Below, one piece after another: positions 8,562 through 22,666 of a DNA stretch of 54,682 nt (position 1 is its first letter; each line of letters opens with the position of its first letter). A model generated the notes under the pieces. That model searched no databases. It was given only the letters and a program-made list of their open reading frames with translations, and had not been told where the DNA came from. This DNA comes from Bdellovibrionota bacterium (GTDB lineage: Bacteria > Bdellovibrionota > UBA1018 > CAUJDS01): positions 1-54,682 of the forward strand of contig CAUJDS010000003.1 of the NCBI GenBank assembly GCA_963169695.1, given 5' to 3'. The translations under genes were made by a program, and so were the position numbers.

Positions 8562-11115
8562 CGATGACTTTCTAAGAATCCGCGGCGCTAGGGTTCATAA
8601 TCTAAAGAACATTAGTGTGGACCTTCCGCGAGATAAATTGGTCGTTATCACAGGGCCCTCTGGTTCAGGAAAATCTTCACTCGCTTTTGACACCATCTAT
8701 GCTGAAGGACAACGGCGTTATGTGGAGAGCCTGAGTGTCTTTGCGCGACAGTTCATTGATCAACTAGAAAAGCCCCAAGTAGAATCCATTGGCGGATTGA
8801 GTCCTACGATTTCGATCGAACAGAAGACGACCTCCTTTAATCCACGCTCTACCGTAGGGACGACAACTGAAGTCTATGACTACCTTAGAGTCCTCTATGC
8901 TCGAATATCAATAGCCATTTGCTATTCTTGTGGAAAACCTATTCAGTCCCAAACTCCCGACCAAATGGTAGATCAAATTATCGCCAGACCCGTCGATACA
9001 AAGTTGGCAATCCTTGCTCCTATTGTTGCAGGACGGAAAGGGGAGCACGTAAAGGAACTTATCTCCCTTCGTCAAAAAGGATTTACGCGAGTTCGAATCA
9101 ATGGAGAAGTCTTTGACCTTGCAGATGACATTCGACTGGAGAAAACCAAAAAACATGACTTAGATGTTTTTGTTGATAGACTTCAGCTCAAAGACCCAAA
9201 GGAGTCTCTGGTGCAGCGTATCCGTGAGGCCGTTGATACGGCGCTTGCCCTTGGTGAAAACACACTAAAGGTCATCGAATACTCAAAATCCAATGCAGAA
9301 ACTGAGACCTTTTATTCTAAGAAATTCGCGTGTCTGACTTGTGGTATTAGCTATCCCGAACCAGAGCCTCGAATATTTTCTTTTAACAGTCCCTATGGAG
9401 CCTGTGAATCCTGCGAAGGCTTAGGCTATGAATCGTTTGCGCTAGAAGAGCCTGCTCTCAAGGGAGAGATAGAAGAAACTTCGATCCTCGAAACTCATAC
9501 ACCCTGCGAAGACTGTCATGGAACTCGACTAAAAATTACGAGCCGCGGATTCAAGGTAGGAGGAAAAAGCATTACTGATTGTTGCGCCCTTTCCATTTCG
9601 GAAGCGCGTGATTTTTTGACTCACTTGGAATTGAGTCCTCGAGAAAAGGTGATTGCTTCCCGATTACTCAAGGAAGTGACGGAACGTTTGGAATTCCTCG
9701 AACGCGTCGGGGTACACTACCTATCCATCGATCGGCGTGCTTCGACCCTTTCAGGCGGGGAGAATCAGAGGATCCGACTTGCGAGTCAAATTGGTAGCTC
9801 TCTTGTTGGCGTTATTTATGTCTTAGATGAACCCAGCATTGGATTGCATCCACGTGATCATGCGCGGCTTCTGGATATTTTGCACAAGATTCGAGATCAA
9901 GGCAATACCGTCCTAGTGGTTGAACATGACAGAGAAACCATAGAGCAGGCAGACTGGGTGGTCGACATGGGTCCAGGTGCTGGAAATCGGGGAGGAGAAA
10001 TCATCGCCGAAGGCACCTTGCAAACCTTGCTGAATGATTCTCGAAGCCTTACTGGGCAGTACCTTGCCGGTAAGAAATCCATTGCTGTGCCGGAAACTCG
10101 CAGGGTCCCAGATCCAAAGAGAGTCATCCGAATCGAGGGCGCCAAATCTAATAATCTCAAAAACGTTTCTGTTACTTTTCCTCTCGGACTTTTCTTGGGC
10201 GTCACGGGAGTTTCAGGCAGCGGAAAGAGCTCGCTCGTCATTGAGACGCTCTATCGTGCCATGATGAAGCACCTCTATCGATCGGAAGTTGGTGACCTCA
10301 AAGTGGATAAGATCGAAGGGCTCAACCTGATCGATAAGGTGATCGACATCGATCAAAGTCCCATTGGTCGAACTCCTCGTTCAAATCCCGCAACTTATAC
10401 GGGTCTTTTTTCTCTCATTCGCACGCTCTATTCACGCCTGCCGGACGCTCAGGTTCGAGGGTATGGGCCAGGCAGGTTCTCTTTCAATGTCAAAGGTGGC
10501 CGTTGCGAAGTCTGCGAAGGCGACGGCGTAAAGAAGATTGAAATGCATTTTCTTCCCAACGTTCGAGTGCTTTGTACTGGCTGCAAGGGCCTTCGTTACA
10601 ATCGAGAAACGCTGAGTGTAAGGTACAAGGGCAAGAGCATTGCTGATGTATTAGAAATGACGGCGGAAGAGGCGCTAGGATTTTTTGAAGCCATTCCAGC
10701 GATTCGAGATAAAATCCGCATCCTCAATGAAGTCGGACTTGGTTACATTCATTTGGGTCAAAGTGCTACTACGCTATCGGGTGGCGAAGCGCAGAGAATC
10801 AAACTGGCGAAGGAATTGGCTCGAAGAGATACAGGAAAAACATTCTACATCCTAGACGAGCCTACCACGGGCCTTCACTTTGACGACATAGCCAAACTCT
10901 TAGCCATCCTTCAACGCCTTGTGGATCACGGCAATACCGTTTTGGTTATTGAACACAACCTCGATGTTATCAAAGCTGCGGATTATCTTATTGATATGGG
11001 GCCCGAAGGTGGAAAAAGCGGAGGTAGCGTCTTAGCAGTGGGCACCCCAGAGGCTGTTTCGAAAACTCCAGCAAGCTCCACAGGCAAATTCCTAAGCAGC
11101 TACCTCAACCTTTAA
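8542..11115 (+). CDS. uvrA: Excinuclease ABC subunit A, short form without insertion domain
   Basis: An 857-aa UvrA, the damage-recognition ATPase of nucleotide excision repair. Both ABC modules are complete: Walker A GPSGSGKS and GVSGSGKS, signatures LSGGENQR and LSGGEAQR, and Walker B LDEPSIGL and LDEPTTGL. Zinc modules are seen as C264xxC267/C288xxC291 and in [11 protein letters not shown]...CTGCKG. Usual UvrA is about 940 aa. The shortfall lies in one place: only 30 residues separate Cys291 from Cys322 (the CxDC that opens the rest of the module), where about 110-120 are normal. The DNA-contacting insertion domain is therefore missing. The gene is last in the mfd cluster, before a terminator. 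Confidence 0.96.
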   Translation: MSLSSHNDDFLRIRGARVHNLKNISVDLPRDKLVVITGPSGSGKSSLAFDTIYAEGQRRYVESLSVFARQFIDQLEKPQVESIGGLSPTISIEQKTTSFNPRSTVGTTTEVYDYLRVLYARISIAICYSCGKPIQSQTPDQMVDQIIARPVDTKLAILAPIVAGRKGEHVKELISLRQKGFTRVRINGEVFDLADDIRLEKTKKHDLDVFVDRLQLKDPKESLVQRIREAVDTALALGENTLKVIEYSKSNAETETFYSKKFACLTCGISYPEPEPRIFSFNSPYGACESCEGLGYESFALEEPALKGEIEETSILETHTPCEDCHGTRLKITSRGFKVGGKSITDCCALSISEARDFLTHLELSPREKVIASRLLKEVTERLEFLERVGVHYLSIDRRASTLSGGENQRIRLASQIGSSLVGVIYVLDEPSIGLHPRDHARLLDILHKIRDQGNTVLVVEHDRETIEQADWVVDMGPGAGNRGGEIIAEGTLQTLLNDSRSLTGQYLAGKKSIAVPETRRVPDPKRVIRIEGAKSNNLKNVSVTFPLGLFLGVTGVSGSGKSSLVIETLYRAMMKHLYRSEVGDLKVDKIEGLNLIDKVIDIDQSPIGRTPRSNPATYTGLFSLIRTLYSRLPDAQVRGYGPGRFSFNVKGGRCEVCEGDGVKKIEMHFLPNVRVLCTGCKGLRYNRETLSVRYKGKSIADVLEMTAEEALGFFEAIPAIRDKIRILNEVGLGYIHLGQSATTLSGGEAQRIKLAKELARRDTGKTFYILDEPTTGLHFDDIAKLLAILQRLVDHGNTVLVIEHNLDVIKAADYLIDMGPEGGKSGGSVLAVGTPEAVSKTPASSTGKFLSSYLNL

Positions 11116-11123
11116 AAAGAAAT

Positions 11124-11162
11124 AAAAAAAGGGGACGTCGAGTTGATCGACATCCCCTTTTT
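11124..11162. terminator. Bidirectional rho-independent terminator between uvrA and atpE
   Basis: A run of seven A, then stem GGGGA-C-GTCGA, a 5-nt loop GTTGA, stem TCGAC-A-TCCCC, then five T. The arms pair with a single C/A mismatch. Because A and T tracts flank both sides, it can stop transcription from uvrA (plus) and from atpE (minus), which converge here. Confidence 0.85.
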
Positions 11163-11195
11163 GTAGTGAAAAGCTAAAATCTTTTCGCTTACGCT

Positions 11196-11513
11196 TTATC
11201 CCAAAATCTTAAATGCGATTAAGAGAGCGTAGATTACCAATGACTCGATCAACGCAAGACCGACAATCATGGCAGCAATCAGCTTACCGAAAACACTTGG
11301 ATTTCTTGCAATACCTTCAAGACCCGCAGCAGCGGCTTTACCTTGGCCCAATGCGCCTCCGAAAGCAGCAACGCTAATTGCAATTGCAGCAGCTAGGGGA
11401 CCCCAAGATCCACCAGTTGCAGCAACAGCGCCGCCAGCCTCATTGGCCATAGCAAAGCTAGTTCCAAAAAGAAGACATGCGCTCATCCATCCCATCAATC
11501 GTACTGTAGTCAT
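11196..11513 (-). CDS. atpE: ATP synthase FO subunit c
   Basis: A 105-aa proteolipid that forms the rotor ring. Residues 1-24 look like a cleavable signal sequence ending FAMANEAGG. Two transmembrane hairpin helices follow. The first has the glycine motif FGGALGQGKAAAAG; the loop has ARNP; the second has the ion-binding carboxylate Glu90 in GLALIESLVIY. Gln57, Glu90 and Ser91 sit with the same 33-residue spacing as in Na+-binding c-rings, but the neighbouring threonine of those rings is Leu92. Upstream AAGGAAA serves as ribosome binding site. It is last in the atpZ-atpI-atpB-atpE set. Confidence 0.95.
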   Translation of the reverse strand: MTTVRLMGWMSACLLFGTSFAMANEAGGAVAATGGSWGPLAAAIAISVAAFGGALGQGKAAAAGLEGIARNPSVFGKLIAAMIVGLALIESLVIYALLIAFKILG

Positions 11514-11540
11514 TTCTTGTATTTCCTTTCATTAAAGAAA

Positions 11541-12338
11541 TTAGTGATCATGTGAAGTAGACAAAGAAATATAAACCATTGTCAAAAGGCAGAAGACGAA
11601 TGCCTGAATAAAACAGACAAACAACCCAATACCATAAAATATTACCGGCACAAGCTGTGGAACGAGCTCATGAAAAATGGACAATACCAAGTGGTCGCCC
11701 ATAATATTGCCACGCAACCTAAGTGCTAGCGACATTGGACGAACCAAGTGAGAAACCAATTCAATTACGAAAATAAGGGGCGCCAGCAGAACAACGGGTC
11801 CCATGAAATGTTTCAAGTAGCCGAGGCCGTGCTCCTTAAAACCCAAAGCATTGTAATAGATAAAAACAAATAGTCCCAATGCCAGTGTGACATTCAGGTC
11901 ATCTGTTGGAGGAAGCATGCCTGGAATTAATCCCATGAGGTTCGAAACAAAAATATAAAGAAAAAGACAACCCACTACATGAAAATACTTAGGCGCTTCC
12001 TCTTCTCCAAGAATGGACTCCGTAAGACCATAGAGTGCTTCCGAGGTAAGTTCAAAGAAGTTGCGATAGGTTAATTTTCTCTCCGGAATGATTCCACCAT
12101 CGCTTGATTGCATAGCGCGACTGAGCTGCGATCGAGCAATACTTGTCGTGACAACCAAGAGCAGGGCAACCAGTGTGCCCATCACGACGTGATTAGGTAA
12201 ACCAGCAAGAACTGGGACTTTAGAGACCCAGTTAAATCCATGCCCTTCAGAAGCAAAAGATGCGCCAGCAAAAGCTAAGGACGCAGCGCTGACGCCAAAT
12301 AATCTGGATATCCATTTATTTTTTAAGAAAGCGAGCAT
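11541..12338 (-). CDS. atpB: ATP synthase FO subunit a
   Basis: A 265-aa membrane stator subunit with the ion half-channels. An N-terminal signal-like segment ends near SFASEG. Helices 3-6 carry the family motifs: the essential arginine is Arg207 in SLALRLRGNIMGDH, with HLVRPMS just before it. FFELTSEALYGLTESILGEE is the conserved amphipathic segment. The start overlaps the atpI stop by 23 nt, and atpE follows 27 nt downstream. The gene is separated from the F1 genes by the whole origin region. Confidence 0.95.
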   Translation of the reverse strand: MLAFLKNKWISRLFGVSAASLAFAGASFASEGHGFNWVSKVPVLAGLPNHVVMGTLVALLLVVTTSIARSQLSRAMQSSDGGIIPERKLTYRNFFELTSEALYGLTESILGEEEAPKYFHVVGCLFLYIFVSNLMGLIPGMLPPTDDLNVTLALGLFVFIYYNALGFKEHGLGYLKHFMGPVVLLAPLIFVIELVSHLVRPMSLALRLRGNIMGDHLVLSIFHELVPQLVPVIFYGIGLFVCFIQAFVFCLLTMVYISLSTSHDH

Positions 12339-12711
12339 GGGACAAACTCCAGAAGCTTACAAAAAAAATCGGGACTACCGAAACGGTTCCCAAACTAAGA
12401 AACCAACCTGCGCCACTGAGTTCTTTCCGATGTTGATACATAACAACCACCAGAACTGCGAGACCCAGAAACTTCGCGGGAATCCAGATCGCAACATTGA
12501 ACCAAGTCAGCAATCCACGTTTCTTTTCGTCGTACTTTGACACGAGACTACCAATTGACGCAACTCCTTTTGTAAGGAGAAGGAGATTCATCAAGGACAG
12601 AAATCCAATTAAAAAAATCAACCTTGCCTCAGCGACGGACCGATAGGCCGGCAAATTTAATGCACGAAGAATCGCTAGTCCTAAGACCCACCAAAGTAGG
12701 CCGGATGCCAA
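12316..12711 (-). CDS. atpI: AtpI-like membrane protein of the ATP synthase cluster
   Basis: A 131-aa protein with four hydrophobic helices and a short basic C-terminus. Its place between atpZ and atpB, size and topology fit AtpI (ATP synthase protein I), which assists c-ring assembly. Sequence motifs alone would not be enough. A TTG at 12711 is the only usual start in a frame that is open from about 12771. Without it, translation would have to begin at CTG 12723 or ATT 12741, both downstream of the atpZ stop. The true N-terminus is uncertain. Confidence 0.6.
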   Translation of the reverse strand: MASGLLWWVLGLAILRALNLPAYRSVAEARLIFLIGFLSLMNLLLLTKGVASIGSLVSKYDEKKRGLLTWFNVAIWIPAKFLGLAVLVVVMYQHRKELSGAGWFLSLGTVSVVPIFFVSFWSLSHARFLKK

Positions 12712-12745
12712 AAGCCAAATCAGCCAAAAGCGGGGAAGAATTCGA

Positions 12746-12961
12746 TTAGTTTTGATCTTTGCTGACTTTCTTTATCAAGTGAATGCTTGCAGCCACGAGT
12801 CCCGCTATTGCCAAAGTCCATGGCAACCATGCTGGTCCCATTTGTCGTTCTACCAAAAGTCGACCACCCAAAAATAGGCCCACGGGGAGTCCCACAAATT
12901 CACTGAGAATCCAAGTTACTAAGCCAAGGGCCTGTGTGAGACTCCGCCAATCAGACCCCAT
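12746..12961 (-). CDS. atpZ: AtpZ-like (ATPase gene 1) two-helix membrane protein
   Basis: A 71-aa protein with two transmembrane helices: LGLVTWILSEFVGLPVGLFLGGRLL and WLPWTLAIAGLVAASIHLI, then a basic tail. The pattern 'helix, GG..L...., PW, helix' is that of the small AtpZ/AtpI-type proteins found at the head of bacterial FO operons, thought to help assembly or Mg2+ supply. The ATG start overlaps the upstream lipoprotein stop by 11 nt; 34 nt separate it from atpI. Confidence 0.7.
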   Translation of the reverse strand: MGSDWRSLTQALGLVTWILSEFVGLPVGLFLGGRLLVERQMGPAWLPWTLAIAGLVAASIHLIKKVSKDQN

Positions 12962-13817
12962 CCGCTTTTTTACCTGAACGATCTTTCTGAGAAAGCCTTT
13001 CTTGAATTCTTAGAAGCTTGATTTTGACGACATTGGGCGAAGGGTAGGTGCTCTCTATCGCCTTATAGGCTTCATAGGCTTCCTCCAAGTGACCCAGTTC
13101 TTCCGCGCACGAGGCCAAGCCAAATTGTGCTTCAACAGCCCAGACGCTCTGCGGGCTATCCTTTAAAAATTTCTTAAACTCCTTAGCCGCCTCTTTGACC
13201 GCTGCTGCTCCAAACCAATGCTTCTCTGGGTCGGTCTGGCCACCAGCAGTCAAAAGGACCAAGCCGATTTCATACTGGGCTTTCTCGGCCCAGCTACTCT
13301 TAGGATATTGCCGAATCAACGACCGAAACGCTTCGATGCTGTCCTCAAAATTCCAAAGGTAGAAATGTCCCTTTCCGATCCGATAAAGAAATTCGGGGGT
13401 CTCCTCCTTCTTGGGGTAGCTCTCAGTCAAAAACTCGTAATGTCGCGTAGATTCCTTGTACCTTCGAAGGTCGGTAAAAAGGATGTCCCCAATAGCTTTT
13501 TGAGCAGTCCAAATTCCAGGCGTGTCTGTTGGCGCGCGCTCCACATAGCTTTTGAACTTAACCAATGCCTCCGGGTACCTGGCTAGAAAAATAGACTCCG
13601 TCATAGCGGCTCTAAACAAGGCTTGTAATCCTAACTCGCCATCAGGATCTTGGGCCACAACGGCACTGAACTCAGAAACAGCGGCTTCATAATTCTTATC
13701 GCCCCACAATTTCTCAGCCATGACGTAGTGCTTTTTTAATCCACCGACCGTGCAGCCTGCCAACAAAAGCAGTCCTATTAGCGAAGCAAGCTTACTGTGG
13801 TTTATCACTAGGCGCAC
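12951..13817 (-). CDS. TPR-repeat outer-membrane lipoprotein, BamD-like
   Basis: A 288-aa protein from GTG 13817, chosen because GGGAG lies 6 nt upstream; the frame continues upstream inside gyrA but that is not needed. The lipobox LLAGC places the lipidated Cys near residue 22. The mature part is a chain of tetratricopeptide-like helices with repeats such as [66 protein letters not shown] and [16 protein letters not shown]. This resembles BamD/ComL of the beta-barrel assembly machine. A second GTG start at 13808 is possible. It overlaps the gyrA end and atpZ. Confidence 0.8.
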   Translation of the reverse strand: MRLVINHSKLASLIGLLLLAGCTVGGLKKHYVMAEKLWGDKNYEAAVSEFSAVVAQDPDGELGLQALFRAAMTESIFLARYPEALVKFKSYVERAPTDTPGIWTAQKAIGDILFTDLRRYKESTRHYEFLTESYPKKEETPEFLYRIGKGHFYLWNFEDSIEAFRSLIRQYPKSSWAEKAQYEIGLVLLTAGGQTDPEKHWFGAAAVKEAAKEFKKFLKDSPQSVWAVEAQFGLASCAEELGHLEEAYEAYKAIESTYPSPNVVKIKLLRIQERLSQKDRSGKKADGV

Positions 13818-16293
13818 TTTGGTCTCCCGCCTCGACCTGAGCCTCTGCGATGTACTCGAGTGCGACGACTTTTTCGTTCTCTTCCATTGCAATGATTCGA
13901 ACCCCTTGAGTAATTCTTCCCTGTTCAGAAATACCACTCACCTTGGTTCGAATGAGCTTACCGTGGCTAGAAACCACCATCACTTCATCGGTTGGACGAA
14001 CCTGGCAACTTCCCATGACGTGTCCGTTCCTGTCGGTAACTTTCATGGTGATGATTCCCTTGCCGCCTCGAGACTGAACCCGATACTCTGAAAGGGGAGT
14101 GCGCTTGCCGTATCCACTCTCAGTGACGGTTAGAATCTCTGCGTCACTTGCAAGGTTCTTCAAGATCTCCATAGACACGACGCGATCCTCATCCTCGAGG
14201 TTGATCCCTGTCACTCCCGAAGCAGAACGCCCCATCGATCGCACATCAGATTCAGGGAATCGAATACACTTGGCTTCTCTTGTAGAAAGCAGCACGTGAT
14301 CTCCCTCATGACAAAGACCAGCACCCACTAAAGAATCGCCCTCTCGAATTCCAATTGCAATCAAGCCGCTAGGACGAACGTTTTTGTATTCCTGTAGGGA
14401 GGTCTTTTTAACGACACCCTCCCTCGTAGAAATGATGACGGACTCATTTTCTTTAAACTCTTTCACGGGAAGGATCGCCCTAATTTTTTCTCCAGGCCCA
14501 AGCTGGATAAGATTGACGATGGCTTTTCCTTTAGACGTTCGCAGCGCCTCAGGAATTTTATAAACCTTCAATACATAGACTTTGCCCTGATCCGAGAAGC
14601 ACAAGAGCGAACTCAACGTCGTTGTCTGGTACATGGAACTGACAAAATCATCTTCGTTAGTATTGGCGCCTTTGACTCCTCGACCACCCCGATGCTGACT
14701 CCTGAACTGGCTAAGTTCTGAACGCTTAATATAACCCTGATGGGTAATCAGAACGAGGGTCTCTTCATCTGCAATCAGATCCTCGACGTCAAAATCCTCC
14801 GCAGCTGCCTGCTCAATGAGCGTCTTTCTGGGGGTGCCGTAGGCATCTCGTATTTCAATGAGTTCTTGTTTGATAATTCCGAACACCAGCTCATCGCTTC
14901 CGAGAATCTTTCGAAGTTCTTTGATGAGTGCGAGCACTTCATCATAGTCTTTAAGTATTTTTTCTCGCTCGAGGCCGGTCAAACGCTGGAGGCGCATATC
15001 CAAAATGGCTTGCGCTTGTTCTTGACTGAATTCAAATTGCGCAATCAAAGACTGTTTTGCCAAATCGGGAGTTGAGGATCCTCGAATCAACTTGATAACA
15101 GCATCCAAATTCTCAACAGCTTTTTTAAGGCCTTCTAAGAGGTGGGCTCGCGATTCAGCTTTTTTGAGCTCGTATGCGGTCCTTCTTAGAACAACATCCC
15201 TTCGATGTTCCACAAAAGCCCAGAGCATGTCTTTGAGATTGAACACGCGCGGCTGATTGTTATGAATCGCCAACAGGCTAATGCCATAGTTGTCTTGAAG
15301 TTGAGTGAGGACAAAGAGGCGGTTCAAAATAACGTTAGAGTTCTCACCTTTGCGAAGGTCGATGACGATTCGCATGCCCGTACGATCGGATTCATCACGA
15401 AGGTCCGAGATGCCTTCTATTTTTTTGTCCCTTACCAAATCAGCAATCTTTTCAATGAGTCGCGCTTTATTGACCTGATAGGGGAGTTCGGTAACAACGA
15501 TTTTCTCTCGATCGTTTTTACCGACTTCAATCTCGACTTTGGCTCGAAGGGTGATCGAACCCTTCCCCGTATGATAGGCCTTCAGAATTCCTTGAACACC
15601 GAGAATGGAACCTGAGGTTGGAAAGTCAGGGCCCTTTACAATGGCGCAAAGGTCTTCGATTTTAAGCGAAGGATTGTTGATCAATGCGACAGTCGCATCG
15701 ACAATTTCGACGAGGTTATGGGGTGGAATATTGGTAGCCATTCCCACCGCAATGCCGGAAGAACCATTCACAAGAAGATTGGGGAATCGCGCAGGCAATA
15801 CCTTGGGCTCAGTGAGAGATTCATCGTAGTTGGGTCCAAAATCAACGGTCTCTTTATCGAGGTCCGCCAGAAGTTCGTTGGTGATCTTCTGCATCCTGAT
15901 TTCGGTGTATCGCATTGCCGCAGGAGCATCGCCGTCTACGGAACCGAAGTTTCCCTGTCCATCGATCAGCGGAATGCGCATGGAAAAATTTTGCGCCATC
16001 CTAACGATGGTGTCATAAACAGCCGTATCTCCATGAGGATGGTATTTACCGATGACATCCCCGACGACACGAGCAGACTTTTTATAGGCTTTGTTGAAAG
16101 TATTGCCGAGGTCGTACATCGCAAAAAGCACGCGACGATGCACTGGCTTTAGGCCATCGCGAACGTCGGGCAGGGCTCTACCAATGATGACGCTCATGGC
16201 ATAATCCAAATAAGCGCCACGCATCTCGTCTTCAATATTCACGATCTGAACGCTGGTCCTATTCGGTGGATCTTTGTCTGTTGAGCCAGTCAT
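13792..16293 (-). CDS. gyrA: DNA gyrase subunit A
   Basis: An 833-aa type II topoisomerase subunit that cuts and rejoins DNA during negative supercoiling. The catalytic tyrosine is Tyr129 in AMRYTEIRM. The quinolone-determining loop reads [13 protein letters not shown], with Thr where E. coli has Ser83, a natural state in some species. The C-terminal beta-pinwheel has a GyrA box QSRGGKG in place of QRRGGKG, which supports gyrase rather than topoisomerase IV. Thirteen nucleotides separate its start from the end of fabH; its 3' end overlaps the lipoprotein gene. Confidence 0.96.
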   Translation of the reverse strand: MTGSTDKDPPNRTSVQIVNIEDEMRGAYLDYAMSVIIGRALPDVRDGLKPVHRRVLFAMYDLGNTFNKAYKKSARVVGDVIGKYHPHGDTAVYDTIVRMAQNFSMRIPLIDGQGNFGSVDGDAPAAMRYTEIRMQKITNELLADLDKETVDFGPNYDESLTEPKVLPARFPNLLVNGSSGIAVGMATNIPPHNLVEIVDATVALINNPSLKIEDLCAIVKGPDFPTSGSILGVQGILKAYHTGKGSITLRAKVEIEVGKNDREKIVVTELPYQVNKARLIEKIADLVRDKKIEGISDLRDESDRTGMRIVIDLRKGENSNVILNRLFVLTQLQDNYGISLLAIHNNQPRVFNLKDMLWAFVEHRRDVVLRRTAYELKKAESRAHLLEGLKKAVENLDAVIKLIRGSSTPDLAKQSLIAQFEFSQEQAQAILDMRLQRLTGLEREKILKDYDEVLALIKELRKILGSDELVFGIIKQELIEIRDAYGTPRKTLIEQAAAEDFDVEDLIADEETLVLITHQGYIKRSELSQFRSQHRGGRGVKGANTNEDDFVSSMYQTTTLSSLLCFSDQGKVYVLKVYKIPEALRTSKGKAIVNLIQLGPGEKIRAILPVKEFKENESVIISTREGVVKKTSLQEYKNVRPSGLIAIGIREGDSLVGAGLCHEGDHVLLSTREAKCIRFPESDVRSMGRSASGVTGINLEDEDRVVSMEILKNLASDAEILTVTESGYGKRTPLSEYRVQSRGGKGIITMKVTDRNGHVMGSCQVRPTDEVMVVSSHGKLIRTKVSGISEQGRITQGVRIIAMEENEKVVALEYIAEAQVEAGDQSAPSDKPQ

Positions 16294-16306
16294 CTTCTAT
16301 CCTTTT

Positions 16307-21016
<4,710 letters not shown>

Positions 21017-21021
21017 CCCAT

Positions 21022-22128
21022 TTAAATTCGCATGGGCATAATAACGTAGCAGTGATTTTTTTCTGCTGTCGATTGAAGAATCCCTGGACTCAATCGATCA
21101 CTAAAATGAAATTCGATTTTGTCTGAAGACGATACTTCTAAGTAATCTAACAAATAGCGAGCATTAAACCCGATATCGACTCCTGAAGCCTGATAGTCAA
21201 TTTCAACTTCCTCTCGAGCATCTCCCATGTCCGGATTGCTCGAGGTCACCACCAGGAGTCCTGAATCAAAATGAAGTTTTACGCCCCGACTTTTTTCGTG
21301 TGCAAGAAGACTTACCCTTCGAAGGGCTGATTGAAGAACTTCTCTTGAAAAAAGCGCGCGTCGATCCGTATTCTTAGGAATGACCTGCTTGTAATCTGGA
21401 TACTCGCCCTCGATAAGACGAACGAAAAGATACTGGTCTCCTGATTTGGCGAAAAAATAACCCCGGTCAAAGGCAAGTCCCAAAACGTCAGTGCTTTCAT
21501 CCAAAAGTTTCTTCAGTTCCATCAGTCCTTTTCGAGGAATGATGATGCCCCTCTTAAATTCTGGCATCTTAAGGAAAACTTCTTGATCCACAAACGATAG
21601 GCGATGCCCATCGGTCGCTGTCATACGCATTAAAGAATCGCTGATGTTCTCAAAGTAGACCCCGTTGAGGTGATAGCGAGTCGCGTCTGTAGAAACAGCA
21701 AAGGCTGTACAATGAATCATTTCCAATAAAGCAGGGACTCTTGCGTCATAATATTCTTTTGAAGCGAAGTCAGGAAGTGCTGGGTATTCCTCAGCTGAAA
21801 GACTCACAACATTGAAGCGAGAACGTCCCGCTAAAATTTCTACCCAATCATTGGACTTTCTTTTGATTTGAATTTCACCTGATGGAAGTTCTTTTACGAT
21901 ATCCAAAAAATGCTTGGCCGATAACGTAAGGGTTCCAGCCTCTGCGTTCTGTACCGGGATGGTGACTTTCATGCCAACTTCTAGATCCGTTGCACAAAGT
22001 GAAAGCCTCTGATCGGTAACTGAAAAAAGAATATTGGAAAGAATCTGGACGGTATTCTTTTTCTCTACGACTGATTGAACCTTTTGAAGGGCACTGAGGA
22101 GAGAATCTCTCTCAACACTAAATTTCAT
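21022..22128 (-). CDS. dnaN: DNA polymerase III beta sliding clamp
   Basis: A 368-aa protein of normal length for the three-domain clamp that holds the polymerase on DNA. It starts MKFSVERDSLLSALQKVQSVVEKKNTV and ends with the conserved YVIMPMRI. A strong ribosome site GGGAGG lies just before ATG 22128. It is first in the minus-strand run dnaN-recF-gyrB-fabH-gyrA and is transcribed away from oriC, co-directional with the left-moving fork. Confidence 0.97.
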   Translation of the reverse strand: MKFSVERDSLLSALQKVQSVVEKKNTVQILSNILFSVTDQRLSLCATDLEVGMKVTIPVQNAEAGTLTLSAKHFLDIVKELPSGEIQIKRKSNDWVEILAGRSRFNVVSLSAEEYPALPDFASKEYYDARVPALLEMIHCTAFAVSTDATRYHLNGVYFENISDSLMRMTATDGHRLSFVDQEVFLKMPEFKRGIIIPRKGLMELKKLLDESTDVLGLAFDRGYFFAKSGDQYLFVRLIEGEYPDYKQVIPKNTDRRALFSREVLQSALRRVSLLAHEKSRGVKLHFDSGLLVVTSSNPDMGDAREEVEIDYQASGVDIGFNARYLLDYLEVSSSDKIEFHFSDRLSPGILQSTAEKNHCYVIMPMRI

Positions 22129-22205
22129 GGCCTCCCTTTCATTGTCTCAACTGATTTCTTTCTCTCTCATAATGAGTGGTCCAAAGGAAGTATATATAAA
22201 TAAGG

Positions 22206-22220
22206 TAGTAGTAGTAGTAG
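22206..22220 (+). other. DnaA-trio element (five tandem TAG triplets) of the unwinding region
   Basis: Five TAG triplets in a row are followed by the G-rich spacer GGGGC and then two DnaA boxes (22225-22233 and 22233-22241), with AT-rich TATATATAAATAA on the other side. This is the order known from Bacillus subtilis: boxes, GC-rich spacer, DnaA-trios (3'-GAT-5' on the bound strand), then AT-rich DNA where DnaA stretches a single strand. It predicts opening toward dnaN. Identification is by motif and geometry only. Confidence 0.8.
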
Positions 22221-22366
22221 GGGCGGTGGATAAGTGGATAACTCACTTAAGCTGATAATATTATTAAAGAACCACCGGTGGATAACCTGGTGGATAACTC
22301 GGTGGATAAGTCTTCCATTTGGTGGATAACTTTTCATGTCACGGAGCGCATCTGAGTTATCCACCA

Positions 22367-22392
22367 GTTATCCACCAAGCTTGGTGGATAAC
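22367..22392. repeat. Perfect 26-nt palindrome made of two facing DnaA boxes
   Basis: Two 13-nt arms, GTTATCCACCAAG and its exact reverse complement, meet with no spacer. Each arm contains one TTATCCACC box. It lies in the left DnaA-box cluster of oriC. Confidence 0.9.
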
Positions 22393-22596
22393 TTTTAGTA
22401 TCCGATTAATATAATCAAAATATCGGCATTTCAGTCGTCATAATCAGCACAAAAAACAGAGTTATCCACCAAAACCAATCAAGGTAGTATGGCTTTTTAA
22501 TTCATCTTACGGAGTAGATTAAATGTGGATAAGTGGATAAGTGGTTTAACTCATTAAAATAGTTCATAAAAAAAATCGACATGCGGTGGATAACCT

Positions 22597-22666
22597 GGTG
22601 GATAACCTGGTGGATAACTGGTGGATAACTTTTTTTATCCACCAGTTATCCACCAGGTTATCCACC
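22597..22666. repeat. Perfect 32-bp inverted repeat carrying three DnaA boxes per arm
   Basis: The left arm (22597-22628) contains three GGTGGATAA boxes spaced by CCT and CT. The right arm (22635-22666) is its exact reverse complement with three TTATCCACC boxes. The 6-nt centre is CTTTTT. A further GGTGGATAA at 22585 extends the left array. Single-stranded or superhelical DNA here could form a long cruciform, or six DnaA molecules could bind as two facing trimers. Confidence 0.92.

Noticed and set aside
14289-14298. CACGTG in gyrA as a second parS
   Set aside because: Only the 6-nt core matches; the flanks do not fit TGTTNCACGTGNAACA. The CACGTG in uvrA near 9851 fails for the same reason.
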